17,151 nucleotides of DNA from Pseudomonadota bacterium (GTDB taxonomy: Bacteria; Pseudomonadota; Gammaproteobacteria; Burkholderiales; Burkholderiaceae_E): positions 1 through 17,151 of the forward strand of contig JAEWEW010000278.1 in the NCBI GenBank assembly GCA_023389175.1, given 5' to 3'. This document shows, in pieces, positions 1-8,140 of this stretch. The position numbers and the translations under genes are program-made. Positions within the stretch are counted from its first letter, which is position 1; each line of letters begins with the position of its first letter. The notes under the pieces are model-generated. The model was not told the DNA's origin, ran no database searches, and worked only from the letters and a program-made list of their open reading frames with translations.

Positions 1-806
1 GTCACTTCATCGAGACGACCCTGCCGGCAGCCGGCTTTCAGGTGAAGGTTGAGGATCGCCAGCCGGCGGCCGCCGTCCAGCTCCAGCGTCAACGCAAGGC
101 CCGGCCGCGTGCGCCGGCCGTCCGGCCCGGCCTGCGAGACCGCCTCCACCAGCTCGAGCCTTGCGCCGAGCGGATCCGGTGCGCCAGGTCCGGACGCCGC
201 GGCCGCCGAAGCGACGCTCACCTGCGGGCGCCATCCGATCGCGAGGTTCTGCCCGATTTCGCTGCCGGCCCACAGCTCCGCAGTGCTCGCGACCCGGTAG
301 CCGGGGCCGAGCAGGATGCGCGCGGCCTCGGCGTCGGACACCTCCTGCAGGAGCACGACATCCGCGTCGGTGGACTGCAGCAGGGCCGCGATCGCGTCGG
401 CCTTCGCCCGCCAGCGGCGCTCGTCCCGCACCGGCGCGAAGATCGCGCGACCACGACCATCGCTGCCGTCGAGCGCGTTGCAGTAGGTGAGCGCTTCGGG
501 TCTGGGCGGCACCGACTGTCCCTTGGCGCGCAACTCGCCGGGCTCGCGCCAGCGCAGCGGCGCGCAGAACCGGCGCCAGGCCTCGAAGCGGCCGGGCGAC
601 ATGAAGTGCTCGGCGTTGAAGGTGACGATTCGCAGTGGCCGATCGACCGGCGGCGATGCGGCGCCGGCCGGCATGGCGGCGGGGAGGGTCCAGAGCAGGA
701 TCCAAAGCAGGATCGTCCTCAACAAGGCGGCAGCCGCCTTCGTGCGCCTGAGTATCGATGACGGGCTTGCGCTGTCCATTGACGATGCAGGAGGCGAGGC
801 TGCCAT
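1..806 (-). CDS. Secreted endonuclease/exonuclease/phosphatase family protein (3' end outside window)
   Basis: Translated from the minus strand this is an open frame running off the left edge, so the C-terminus is missing (about 268 codons seen). After a start at 806 (or an in-frame ATG at 779) comes a basic stretch, then a hydrophobic segment LLRTILLWILLWTLPAAM and small residues, a signal peptide, so the protein is probably exported. The mature part has EEP-superfamily motifs: TFNAEHF near its start (metal/phosphate-binding Asn), DADVVLLQEV (metal-binding Glu) and LAILNLHLKAGC (His motif). The family contains Mg-dependent phosphodiesterases acting on nucleic acids, phospholipids or inositol phosphates; the substrate cannot be read here. 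The catalytic C-terminal Asp-His pair lies beyond the edge. Neither start has a strong Shine-Dalgarno sequence. It diverges from the acyl-CoA synthetase gene. Family call is firm, function is not. Confidence 0.8.
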   Translation of the reverse strand, partial: MAASPPASSMDSASPSSILRRTKAAAALLRTILLWILLWTLPAAMPAGAASPPVDRPLRIVTFNAEHFMSPGRFEAWRRFCAPLRWREPGELRAKGQSVPPRPEALTYCNALDGSDGRGRAIFAPVRDERRWRAKADAIAALLQSTDADVVLLQEVSDAEAARILLGPGYRVASTAELWAGSEIGQNLAIGWRPQVSVASAAAASGPGAPDPLGARLELVEAVSQAGPDGRRTRPGLALTLELDGGRRLAILNLHLKAGCRQGRLDEV

Positions 807-918
807 GATAGAGCCCGTGGTCCGCTTGACTGCATTGCAGCGTGACAAGCGCGTGCGGGCAATCTAACGTTTGCCTACGCCGGCGGACCGATGGCGCCGC
901 ACCGCGCAGGAGGGGGAC
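807..918. other. Divergent intergenic region
   Basis: This 112-base spacer separates the exported EEP protein gene from the acyl-CoA synthetase gene, so it should hold promoters for both. I see TTGACT at 826-831 but no well-placed -10 box. The clear element is the ribosome binding site at 907-916, described with the next gene. Confidence 0.4.
907..916 (+). promoter_or_regulatory. Shine-Dalgarno site fixing the GTG start at 919
   Basis: The sequence AGGAGGGGGA lies a few bases before GTG 919. The alternative in-frame TTG at 871 has no such site, so this site decides the start of the acyl-CoA synthetase. Confidence 0.75.
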
Positions 919-2487
919 GTGGCTCGGGCAGCGTTGGGCAAGATGCTCCTCGGCAACATCCTGGCGACCGCCGCGATCCGCTACGCCCGGAAGGAAGCGT
1001 TCTACTGTGCCGGTACGGACCGGCGCTTCACCTTCGCGCAGACCAACGATCGCTGCAACCGCCTGGCCAATGGCCTGCTGGGCCTCGGTCTCGGCAAGGG
1101 AGCTGTCGTCGCCTTCCTCGTGGCCAACCGGGTAGAGGCCGTCGAGATCTACTTCGCGCTCGCCAAGAGCGGCATCGTCGGCATCCCGTTGAACTATCGC
1201 CTCGCCGTTCCGGAGATGTGCGACCTGATGCGGTCGATGGGCGCCAGGGCCTTGTTGTATGAAGTGCGCTTCGGCGATTGCGCAGGCGAGGCACGTCGAA
1301 GCCTGCCTTCGATCCGGCACTTCGTGCCGATCGGCGGAGACGCCGATGATGGCGAGATCGGCTACGAAGCCTTGCTGGCAGGCGCCAGCGCGGACGAACC
1401 GGTCGCGGATCTCGATGAAGCGGATCCCTGCTATTTCAACCTGACCTCCGGAACGACCGGGCTCCCGAAGTCCTATCTGCTGACCCAGCTGAACAACAGC
1501 CTGATCGGTCGGATGTTCACGTCCTTCGATACGACCCGCAACGACGTGTTCCTGACGGTCTTCCCGATATTCGGGAGGGTTGGCTTTGCCTGGACCGTTG
1601 GCTCCATCTACTTCGGCGTGCGCAATGTCCTGGCCAATTTCGAGCCGCAGGAAACCCTCCGCCTGATTGAAACCGAACGCGTGACCCTGCTCAACCTGGT
1701 CGCGACCATGACCGCGATGCTGCTCGTTTCTCCGCGACTAGCGTCTACCGATCTGTCGTCCCTTCGCGCCATCGTCTATGCCGGATCGATGCTGCCGGCC
1801 CCGATTCGCGAGCAAAGCATGGCACGACTGTGCCCCGGTCTCTACGAGTACTACGGCATGCAGGAAACCGGCGTGCTCGTGGTCAGCACGCCGGAGGAGC
1901 GCCGGGCGCGACCGGATTCGGTAGGGCGCGTACAGGTCTTCTCCGAGGTCAGGATCGTCGACGGCGATGCCCGCGAGCTGCCAGCCGGAGAGATCGGCGA
2001 GATCATCGGTCGCTCGCCGAACTCCACGACCGAGTACTACGACGATCCGGTGAGAACAGCGCAGACGTTCAGGAACGGCTGGATCCACACCGGCGATCTC
2101 GGCAGCATGGACGAGGAGGGCTATCTCTTCATCCGCGGGCGCATCAAGGACATGATCATCACCGGAGGCCAGAACGTCCATTCGGCCGAAGTCGAGGCGG
2201 TTCTGCTTGGCCACCCGGGGGTGGCCGACTGCGCGGTGATCGGTCTTCCCGACGATGTCTGGGGAGAGCGGGTGGTCGCCATCGTGGTGCCCACGGAAGG
2301 CGTAGCGGTGGACGAGCAATCGCTTTCCGCCCATTGCCGCCAGTCCCTCGCGGGATTCAAGACCCCGACCCGTTTCGTCTTCGGCAGCGATCCTCTCCCC
2401 CGGACACCCACCGGCAAGCTGCAGAAGTTCCTGTTGGTGGAGCGCTATCGAGACGGTGGTGGGACGGACGGCCCCAAGGCGAGATAG
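919..2487 (+). CDS. AMP-forming acyl-CoA synthetase/ligase family protein
   Basis: A 522-residue member of the ANL adenylating superfamily, which activates a carboxylic acid with ATP and transfers it to coenzyme A. Visible core motifs: the phosphate-binding loop TSGTTGLPKS (176-185), YYGMQETG (A5), GWIHTGDLG (about 387-395), RGRIKDMIITGGQNV and the C-terminal PRTPTGKLQK with catalytic lysine K500. Length is normal. Start GTG is chosen because of the strong AGGAGGGGGA site. Two motifs are unusual: the loop ends in Lys-Ser instead of Lys-Gly, and the A4 motif, usually PxFHxxG, reads FPIFGRVG with Gly219 in place of the histidine. The catalytic lysine and Gly-Asp hinge remain, so it may be active with a different acid. 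The substrate is not readable. It is followed by an exporter gene on the same strand, with no evident functional tie. Confidence 0.88.
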   Translation: MARAALGKMLLGNILATAAIRYARKEAFYCAGTDRRFTFAQTNDRCNRLANGLLGLGLGKGAVVAFLVANRVEAVEIYFALAKSGIVGIPLNYRLAVPEMCDLMRSMGARALLYEVRFGDCAGEARRSLPSIRHFVPIGGDADDGEIGYEALLAGASADEPVADLDEADPCYFNLTSGTTGLPKSYLLTQLNNSLIGRMFTSFDTTRNDVFLTVFPIFGRVGFAWTVGSIYFGVRNVLANFEPQETLRLIETERVTLLNLVATMTAMLLVSPRLASTDLSSLRAIVYAGSMLPAPIREQSMARLCPGLYEYYGMQETGVLVVSTPEERRARPDSVGRVQVFSEVRIVDGDARELPAGEIGEIIGRSPNSTTEYYDDPVRTAQTFRNGWIHTGDLGSMDEEGYLFIRGRIKDMIITGGQNVHSAEVEAVLLGHPGVADCAVIGLPDDVWGERVVAIVVPTEGVAVDEQSLSAHCRQSLAGFKTPTRFVFGSDPLPRTPTGKLQKFLLVERYRDGGGTDGPKAR

Positions 2488-2507
2488 CGGCTTGCGATAA
2501 TGCGGAT

Positions 2508-2533
2508 CGGCCCCACGTCCTATCCTGGGGCCG
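2508..2533 (+). terminator. Terminator-like hairpin without U-tract
   Basis: A perfect 8-bp stem, CGGCCCCA (2508-2515) and TGGGGCCG (2526-2533), with a 10-base loop lies 20 bases after the acyl-CoA synthetase stop. No T-run follows, so it may be a weak terminator or an RNA 3'-end structure rather than a classical intrinsic terminator. Confidence 0.4.
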
Positions 2534-2581
2534 GCCGGCAATCCGCAGGTCGGCCGGACGACCGGAGAACCACGCCAAGCC

Positions 2582-4519
2582 ATGCGCCGCCATTCGTCGC
2601 GAACCACCGCGGCCAGCATCGATTCACCCGAGCTGAGCGGCGCCGGCGCGCCGCGCAAGGCCGCGCGTTCGGAATGGGCCACGCTCAGGGGCCTGCTGCC
2701 CTACCTGTGGGAGTTCCGCTGGCGGGTCGGGTTGGCGCTGGTCTTCCTGGTGGCGGCCAAGGCGGCGAACGTCGGCGTGCCGATCGTCCTGAAGGGGATC
2801 GTCGATGCCTTGACCGGCGAGGGCGGCGGGACAGCGGTGGGCGACGTCGGCACCGCGGTGCTCGCGGTCCCGGTCGCGCTGGTCGTCGGCTACGGCCTGT
2901 TGCGGCTGTCCACGACGGCCTTCACCGAGCTGCGGGAGTATGTCTTCGCGAAGGTCACCCAGCGCACCGTGCGCGAGATCGCGCTGAAGGTGTTCCGGCA
3001 CCTGCACGCGCTCTCGCTGCGTTTTCACCTGGATCGCCAGACTGGCGGCCTGACCCGTGACATCGAGCGGGGCACGCGCGGGGTCTCCAGCATCGTCTCC
3101 TACACGCTCTACAGCATCCTGCCGACACTGATCGAGATCGGCATGGTGCTCGGCTACCTCGCCTGGAACTACGACCGATCGTTCACCCTGATCACCGTCG
3201 TCGCGCTGGCGACCTACATCGTCTACACCATCGTCGTCACCGAGTGGCGCACCACCTACCGGCGCGCGATGAACGAGCTGGACTCGCGGGCCAACGTGAG
3301 GGCGGTCGATTCGCTCATGAACTACGAGACGGTGAAGTACTTCGGCAACGAGGGCTTCGAGGCGAGGCGCTACGACGAGAGCATGGCGAGCTGGGAGCGG
3401 GCCGCGATCAAGAGCCAGACGACCCTCTCGCTGCTCAACGTCGGCCAGTCCGCGATCATCGCCATGGCGGTCACCGCGATGGTCTGGCGCGCGACGGTGG
3501 GGGTCGTCGACGGGTCGATGACGATCGGCGACCTGGTGCTGGTGAACGCCTTCATGATCCAGCTCTACATACCGCTCAACTTCCTCGGGATGCTCTATCG
3601 CGAGATCAAGCAGAGCCTCGCGGACATGGAACGGCTCTTCGGCCTGCTGGAGCAGCACCAGGAAGTGGCCGACCGACCCGGTGCGCGTCCCCTGCAGGTC
3701 TCGGGCGCCACCGTCCGTTTCGAGGACGTGCATTTCGCCTACGATCTGCGGCGGCCGGTGCTGCGCGGCATGAGCTTCGAGCTGCCGGCCGGCTGGACCG
3801 TGGCGGTGGTGGGTCCGAGCGGCGCCGGCAAGTCGACCCTGGCCCGGCTGCTCTTCCGCTTCTACGACGTTTCCGGCGGTCGCATCACCATCGACGGCCA
3901 GGACATCCGCGACGTCACCCAGGACTCGCTGCGAGCGGCGATCGGCATCGTGCCGCAGGACACCGTGCTGTTCAACGACACCATCCGCTACAACATCGCC
4001 TACGGCCGTCCGGAGGCGACGGAAGATGAGGTCGCGGCCGCCGCGCAGGCCGCCCAGCTGGACGGGCTCATCCAGCGCCTGCCTGCCGGCTGGGACACGC
4101 CGGTGGGCGAGCGCGGCCTGAAGCTCTCGGGCGGAGAAAAGCAGCGCGTCGCGATCGCTCGGATGCTGCTCAAGGATCCGCCGATCCTGCTGCTGGACGA
4201 GGCGACTTCCTCGCTGGATTCGAGGAACGAGCAGGCGATCCAGGAAGCGCTCGCCCGGGTCGCCGCGAATCGCTCCACGCTGGTGATCGCGCACCGGCTT
4301 TCCACCATCGTGGATGCCGACCGCATCGTCGTGCTCGACGAGGGCCGCGTGGTGGAGAGCGGGCGGCACGAGGAGCTGATCGCGCTCGGTGGCCGCTATG
4401 CCCAGCTCTGGGAACTGCAGGGGCGCGAGGCCGAGGCCGCCGATGCGCAGGCGCGGGACGACGGCGGCGACGACAGCGAGGACCGTGCCGTGGCGGCCAT
4501 CACGCCGACGATCTCCTAG
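2582..4519 (+). CDS. Atm1/ABCB7-type ABC exporter (fused permease-ATPase)
   Basis: A 645-residue half-transporter with an N-terminal six-helix exporter domain (about residues 35-330) and a C-terminal ATPase. Visible ATPase motifs: Walker A GPSGAGKST (411-419), signature LSGGEKQ (515-521), Walker B ILLLDE (535-540) and switch histidine H571 in IAHRLS. The membrane-domain segment NYETVKYFGNEGFEARRYDE and the following NVGQSAIIA region are typical of the Atm1/HMT1/ABCB7 subfamily, which as homodimers in the inner membrane export glutathione-linked sulfur or metal species. Such transporters are linked to iron-sulfur cluster supply or heavy-metal tolerance; the exact cargo here is inference. The start ATG lacks a good Shine-Dalgarno site; residues 1-30 are polar and variable, so a slightly later start is possible. 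It converges with the AlkB-like gene 51 bases downstream. Confidence 0.9.
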   Translation: MRRHSSRTTAASIDSPELSGAGAPRKAARSEWATLRGLLPYLWEFRWRVGLALVFLVAAKAANVGVPIVLKGIVDALTGEGGGTAVGDVGTAVLAVPVALVVGYGLLRLSTTAFTELREYVFAKVTQRTVREIALKVFRHLHALSLRFHLDRQTGGLTRDIERGTRGVSSIVSYTLYSILPTLIEIGMVLGYLAWNYDRSFTLITVVALATYIVYTIVVTEWRTTYRRAMNELDSRANVRAVDSLMNYETVKYFGNEGFEARRYDESMASWERAAIKSQTTLSLLNVGQSAIIAMAVTAMVWRATVGVVDGSMTIGDLVLVNAFMIQLYIPLNFLGMLYREIKQSLADMERLFGLLEQHQEVADRPGARPLQVSGATVRFEDVHFAYDLRRPVLRGMSFELPAGWTVAVVGPSGAGKSTLARLLFRFYDVSGGRITIDGQDIRDVTQDSLRAAIGIVPQDTVLFNDTIRYNIAYGRPEATEDEVAAAAQAAQLDGLIQRLPAGWDTPVGERGLKLSGGEKQRVAIARMLLKDPPILLLDEATSSLDSRNEQAIQEALARVAANRSTLVIAHRLSTIVDADRIVVLDEGRVVESGRHEELIALGGRYAQLWELQGREAEAADAQARDDGGDDSEDRAVAAITPTIS

Positions 4520-4572
4520 GACCGGGTTCGCTGCGCCAGTCCCGGCGCGGCACAGTGAGGCCGGAGTGGCCT
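4520..4572. terminator. Convergent gene ends with short inverted repeats
   Basis: Between the exporter stop and the AlkB-like stop are two weak dyads: CCGGG and CCCGG with a 14-16-base loop just after the exporter, and AGGCC-GGAGT-GGCCT at 4558-4572 touching the AlkB stop codon. Neither is followed by a T-run. A bidirectional terminator role is only a guess. Confidence 0.25.
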
Positions 4573-5173
4573 ATGCGCGCCGGGTCCGGAAGGTGATCGA
4601 CCAGCGTCGGGCCGTGCCCGCGGCGACGCTGTGCTGCCACCGCCACCGGGCGGTGCCCCGGATGGCATAGATTGAGCGCGGTGCCACCACGAGCCGCAGG
4701 ATGTCGGCGGGTTTCGGCCGCACCGGCGGCCACGGCCGGAAACGCAAGACGCCCTCGGCGCCGAGCGAGACGCCGGCGACATCCTCGAACGCCGGCACGT
4801 CCCGATGCCAACCAAGCGGCGCGCCAGGCGGATACTCCGCCACCAGCGCATGCACCAGCGCCTCTGGCGTGACGCCGAGCCAACCGGCAACCCGATCGCG
4901 CAACGGATGGAGTGCCGGAGCCAACTCCGCCGCCGGCAGCAGGCGGTTGCTGTCGTAGTCGAAGCTGCCGCCGAAGCTCGCGACCCGCCGCCGCGCGGTG
5001 TACGACTTGTAGCGGGCCGCCTGCAGGTCCAGCGTGCCGATGAGCTGGATCAGGCCGGCTTCCTCCTGCGCGGACAGGAACTCCGGCTGGTACGCGAGCC
5101 CTTCCGGCAGCGGCGCGGGCGGCGGAGGCGGCAGATCGAAGAGCGTGCCCTGGACCACGGTTGAGCGTAGCAC
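4571..5173 (-). CDS. AlkB-like 2-oxoglutarate/Fe(II)-dependent dioxygenase
   Basis: A 200-residue protein of the AlkB family, which removes alkyl groups from nucleic-acid bases by oxidation, using Fe(II), oxygen and 2-oxoglutarate. The iron ligands are visible as H123 and D125 in GWHRDV and H181 in WQHS. The 2-oxoglutarate-binding arginine motif is RRWSITFRTRR (R190, R196). The substrate-lid region SYTARRRVASFGGSFDYDS is also typical. A proline-rich run (PPPPPAPLP, residues 15-23) precedes the domain, and MLRSTVVQGTLFDLP resembles the N-termini of short AlkB homologues. The start is GTG at 5173; a second GTG lies five codons later and neither has a strong ribosome site. It is monocistronic, convergent with the exporter and divergent from the LuxR-type gene. 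DNA or RNA repair is the likely role; the preferred lesion cannot be told. Confidence 0.9.
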   Translation of the reverse strand: MLRSTVVQGTLFDLPPPPPAPLPEGLAYQPEFLSAQEEAGLIQLIGTLDLQAARYKSYTARRRVASFGGSFDYDSNRLLPAAELAPALHPLRDRVAGWLGVTPEALVHALVAEYPPGAPLGWHRDVPAFEDVAGVSLGAEGVLRFRPWPPVRPKPADILRLVVAPRSIYAIRGTARWRWQHSVAAGTARRWSITFRTRRA

Positions 5174-5331
5174 GTCCGCTGCCGCGAGGAGGCCGGCGAC
5201 CCGGCCGGCACTTTACCTAAGTTGACTACGTCGCGCGGACGTCGGCGCCTAGAATGCCTTGGCCATCGGCGTTCGTGGCTCGGGACGCAGCCGCTGGCGA
5301 CGCTCTTCAATTCTTGCTCGGGAGAGGGGCC
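5174..5331. promoter_or_regulatory. Divergent promoter region between alkB-like and luxR-like genes
   Basis: This 158-base spacer holds an inverted repeat of two GCCGGC copies (5192-5197, 5204-5209) in the AlkB leader. It also has promoter-like boxes on the plus strand, TTGACT (5222-5227) and TAGAAT (5250-5255), but their 22-base spacing is too long for an ordinary sigma-70 promoter. A good Shine-Dalgarno site, GGAGAGG (5321-5327), fixes the downstream ATG at 5332. Confidence 0.35.
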
Positions 5332-6444
5332 ATGGCGAACGGGATCGCGTCGATCGACACCGTGACCGAGAAGATCTACGCCATGGTGCTTTCGCCGGAG
5401 GTGGCAGGGTCGGCCGTGTCGGCGATCTGCGAGGTCCTTGGCGCGGATGCCGGTTCGCTGATTCGTGTTTCCCCGGAAGGCGGCTTGCTTGAGATGCATG
5501 CGTTCAACCACGACGAGGCGGCGCAGCGAGACTACGCTGCCTACTATCACCAGCTCGATCCGGGACTGAATCTGGTTCGAGCTGTCGACGTCGGGGCTGT
5601 CGCCATGGACGAGGCACTGTTCGACGAGCGTATCCCTGCGCAGCGCGAGTATGTCCACGACTTCTGCTATCGGCACGGGATCCGTTGGGTGTTCGGCGCC
5701 AAGGTCGCGGAGGATGCTAGCGGCCTTGCCTGTATCAGCCTGCAGCGGCGGATGGGCAGGCCGGCCTTTCGTTCGGATGATGCCGCCGTCAGGATGCAGT
5801 TGATGGCCCACCTCCAGCGCGCGTCGCTGATCGCGGCGTCTCTCGCGTCGCTGCGTCGGGAGAACGCCATCCTTGCAGACGCACTGCATGCCTTCGGTTC
5901 TGCTGCCCTCGTGGTGGACAAGAAGGGTTCGGTGAGGCATGCCAACCGGTCGGCGGAGTCGCTCCTTGCGGCTGGAAGCCCTTGCCGGTTCAGAATGGGG
6001 CATCTTGCCTGGACTGATCCGACGGCGGACCAACGGTTGTCGACCGCGCTTCGCGCCGCCTGCGGCAACCCGCCTCGGGCGACCGCCATGCGGTTCGTGA
6101 GCTCCGGTGGCGAGCTTCATGTTCGGGTCGTGCCGATTCCGGCTGCCGGTACATCCGGATTTCCCTGGACAGAGCCGCTGGCGCTGGTCGTCATCGCTGA
6201 CCCGATGGCGCAGCATCCGACGGCCGAGGCGGTCGCTCAACTTTTCGGCTTGACCGGGGCGGAGGCTCGGCTGGTCTCTGCGCTCTCGCGCGGACAGTCT
6301 CTGGAGCGGATCGCCGCCTCCACCGGCGTCTCAAGGAACACGCTGCGCACGCAGCTCGCCAGCGCCTTCGCCAAGACCGGCACGGCGAGCCAGGCGCAGC
6401 TGGTGTCGTTGGCCCGGACGCTGCCGGATCTGAGAGTGTCCTAA
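5332..6444 (+). CDS. LuxR-type helix-turn-helix transcriptional regulator
   Basis: A 370-residue protein with a C-terminal LuxR/GerE DNA-binding domain (about residues 302-368): LTGAEARLVSALSRGQS, then the recognition helix region IAASTGVSRNTLRTQL. The N-terminal 290 residues do not show an obvious receiver or acyl-homoserine-lactone domain. The segment DALHAFGSAALVVDKKGSVRHANRSAE resembles the start of a PAS-like sensor, so a small-molecule or redox-sensing fold is plausible. The start ATG is chosen for its GGAGAGG site; an in-frame ATG at 5254 lacks one. No signalling partner is adjacent, making this an orphan regulator. Its stop is only ten bases from the stop of the convergent aconitase X small-subunit gene. 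Its targets are unknown. Confidence 0.82.
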   Translation: MANGIASIDTVTEKIYAMVLSPEVAGSAVSAICEVLGADAGSLIRVSPEGGLLEMHAFNHDEAAQRDYAAYYHQLDPGLNLVRAVDVGAVAMDEALFDERIPAQREYVHDFCYRHGIRWVFGAKVAEDASGLACISLQRRMGRPAFRSDDAAVRMQLMAHLQRASLIAASLASLRRENAILADALHAFGSAALVVDKKGSVRHANRSAESLLAAGSPCRFRMGHLAWTDPTADQRLSTALRAACGNPPRATAMRFVSSGGELHVRVVPIPAAGTSGFPWTEPLALVVIADPMAQHPTAEAVAQLFGLTGAEARLVSALSRGQSLERIAASTGVSRNTLRTQLASAFAKTGTASQAQLVSLARTLPDLRVS

Positions 6445-6454
6445 AGCCAGTCCG

Positions 6455-6862
6455 CTACAGCACGGTCAGCGTCCCCGCCTGCGGATCGATCGCGACCTGC
6501 GCGCCGTCCGGCACCGCGTCGGTCACGTCCTCGTCGAAGCCGGCGAGCATGGTGATGTCCCCGTGCGCCGCGCCCTGGGCCAGGATGGTGTTCACGCTGT
6601 TGAAGACGATGGCAAGCGGTGCCTTGCCGCGCGAGCGCATCTCGTGCAGCATCCACGCGCTTGCGACGCCGCCCTTGGCGGTGTCCAGCACCAGGATCCG
6701 GCCGACGTAGGAGCGGCCGGCCAGCTTGTGCGACGGCCGCGAGAACACGCCGGCGAGGCGGTCGAGATCATAGCGCGCGGAGAAGCCGTCCTTGGCCACC
6801 ATCGCCTCGCCCTGCACCGGCGCGCCCATCGCATGCCGGGCCTTCAGCACCTTGCGGTTCAC
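6455..6862 (-). CDS. Aconitase X small (swivel-domain) subunit, DUF126
   Basis: A 135-residue protein matching the DUF126 swivel domain, the small subunit of two-subunit aconitase X (AcnX) enzymes. Visible: SHKLAGRSYVGRILVLDTAKGG followed by VASAWML (66-72), the conserved Gly/Ser loop whose serine (S68 here) is expected at the active site, and the late segment NTILAQGAAHGDITMLAGFD. In single-chain AcnX proteins this domain is fused to the large one; here the two genes are separate. Start GTG at 6862 is preceded by AGGAGGAAGG at ideal distance; the alternative ATG inside (codon 12) would remove the first strand. It follows the large-subunit gene after 34 bases, bridged by a 13-codon mini-ORF. 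It should act with the large subunit as a dehydratase on an unidentified hydroxy acid. Confidence 0.9.
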   Translation of the reverse strand: MNRKVLKARHAMGAPVQGEAMVAKDGFSARYDLDRLAGVFSRPSHKLAGRSYVGRILVLDTAKGGVASAWMLHEMRSRGKAPLAIVFNSVNTILAQGAAHGDITMLAGFDEDVTDAVPDGAQVAIDPQAGTLTVL

Positions 6863-6900
6863 TGTCCTTCCTCCTGACGCTGGCGGGATATCCGGCTCAT
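6859..6900 (-). other. 13-codon bridging mini-ORF between AcnX subunit genes
   Basis: An ATG overlaps the stop of the large-subunit gene (ATGA at 6900-6897). The frame runs 13 codons (MSRISRQRQEEGQ) and its TGA overlaps the GTG start of the small-subunit gene (GTGA at 6862-6859). The Shine-Dalgarno site of the small subunit lies inside it. Translated, it would carry terminating ribosomes from one subunit gene to the next. It may equally be chance. Confidence 0.35.
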
Positions 6901-8129
6901 GGCAGCTCCCCGGTGCAGGCCGCCGCGACGCAGCGCTCCATCGATGCCAGCAACGGCATGTAGCCATAGCCGCCCAGGATGTTGACCATCTTGGCGCTGT
7001 TGGTGGCGAGCCGCTTCCACCCGTTCGCTTCCGCGATCTCGCGGGCATAGGACTGGTAGAAGCACATGCCCGAGAGTACCGTGCCGCCGGCCGACTCGAT
7101 CCGCGCGGTGTAGCCGAAGCGATCGGCATCGGGCTTGACCTGCGGGCTGGTCACCGCAAGCAGCGGTACGGTGAATCGCTTGCCGTCGCAGAGGTCGGCC
7201 AGGTCACGCAGCTCGTAGAGGCTGAGCTGCGGCGCGGAGAACACCACCACGTCCACGCCGGTCTGCGCGGCGTAGGCCTGGCGCAGCGCCTCGATCTCGG
7301 CCTGGCCGACGCGCTGCACCGGGAGCTTCTCGCCGCCCACGTCGGCCGTCGTCGTTGCCTCCGGCGTCACGCCCACCAGGTGAAAGAGCGCGACCGAGCC
7401 GAAGCTCGCCATCGCGGCGCCGAAGTGCTTCAGCTGGTCGGATCGCGGCGGGCGTTCGATGCCTTCGATCACCGGTACCGCCCAGTAGTTGCCCGCCATC
7501 CGCCCGATCACGCCACCGAGCGCACCCCATTCGTCGAGTCGCTCCGGCGAAAGCTCCACCCGGACGCGCAACGTCGCTCGGCGCACCGCGTCGAGGTGGA
7601 AGCCGTATCGCGGGGTCCGACCGGTGATGCCTGCGGCGAGCGCCGACGGCCCGCCTTCGAAGTTGGAGCGGGCGCCGCAGACGGCGTTCGAATAGATCAC
7701 GACGCCGGTATCGCCGAAGGCGACATGCTCTCCTCGGGTCGGCGCCTGGATGGTCTGGTAGTTGATGCAGGTGTCGGTCATGGCGACGCCGAGCTTCTCG
7801 AACGCGGCGATGGCGCGGCGCTCCAGGTTCAGCATCCAGTCCGCCTGGCCAAGCTTGCCGGCCTTGGCGAAATCGGTGCCGCGCGGATCGGTGATGGTCG
7901 GAACGCGCACGCGCCGGCTGCGCTCGGGGCCGGCGGCGAGACGCTCCAGCCAGGCGACGCCCGCCTCCCCCAGGCTTTCGGTATCGGCCATGATGTGCGC
8001 CTGCGTGACCGGCACGAAATCCTCGGCGCCGAAGAACCGTCCGACCTTCACCTGATGCTCGATGGCGAGCCGTGGCACTTCGCCGAGCTCTCCGGCGAGC
8101 ATCGCCTGCTCCTCGTCGTTCAGCCTCAT
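6897..8129 (-). CDS. Aconitase X large (catalytic) subunit, DUF521
   Basis: A 410-residue aconitase X catalytic subunit, a cytosolic iron-sulfur dehydratase of the aconitase superfamily. Diagnostic stretches: GEHVAFGDTGVVIYSNAVCGARSN (134-157) leading into EGGPSALAAGITGRTPRYG, then TNSAKMVNILGGYG (376-389) and ERCVAAA (398-404). Candidate cluster ligands are C121, C356 and C400, aligned from memory of the family; C151, C314 and C405 are extra. Characterised bacterial members dehydrate cis-3-hydroxy-L-proline, and archaeal ones phosphomevalonate; neither is indicated by the neighbours. The stretch usually resembling GxPHxS reads SAPQLS (298-303), so the substrate pocket differs. The ATG follows GAGGAAG, which overlaps the stop of the Bug gene 11 bases upstream, indicating co-transcription with the receptor and GntR regulator. 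Confidence 0.92.
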   Translation of the reverse strand: MRLNDEEQAMLAGELGEVPRLAIEHQVKVGRFFGAEDFVPVTQAHIMADTESLGEAGVAWLERLAAGPERSRRVRVPTITDPRGTDFAKAGKLGQADWMLNLERRAIAAFEKLGVAMTDTCINYQTIQAPTRGEHVAFGDTGVVIYSNAVCGARSNFEGGPSALAAGITGRTPRYGFHLDAVRRATLRVRVELSPERLDEWGALGGVIGRMAGNYWAVPVIEGIERPPRSDQLKHFGAAMASFGSVALFHLVGVTPEATTTADVGGEKLPVQRVGQAEIEALRQAYAAQTGVDVVVFSAPQLSLYELRDLADLCDGKRFTVPLLAVTSPQVKPDADRFGYTARIESAGGTVLSGMCFYQSYAREIAEANGWKRLATNSAKMVNILGGYGYMPLLASMERCVAAACTGELP

Positions 8130-8140
8130 CGCCTGCTTCC

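Noticed and set aside
7..1320. 437-codon minus-strand open frame at the left end
   Set aside because: It runs through the exported EEP protein gene in the wrong frame and across the divergent acyl-CoA synthetase; the EEP frame gives the family motifs instead.
2624..4369. 581-codon minus-strand open frame across the exporter gene
   Set aside because: It is antisense to a clear ABC exporter, gives low-complexity His/Arg/Asp-rich sequence without family motifs, and is explained by GC-rich codon use.
5222..5255. TTGACT / TAGAAT as a sigma-70 promoter of the luxR-like gene
   Set aside because: The 22-base spacing is outside the usual range, so I only mention the boxes.
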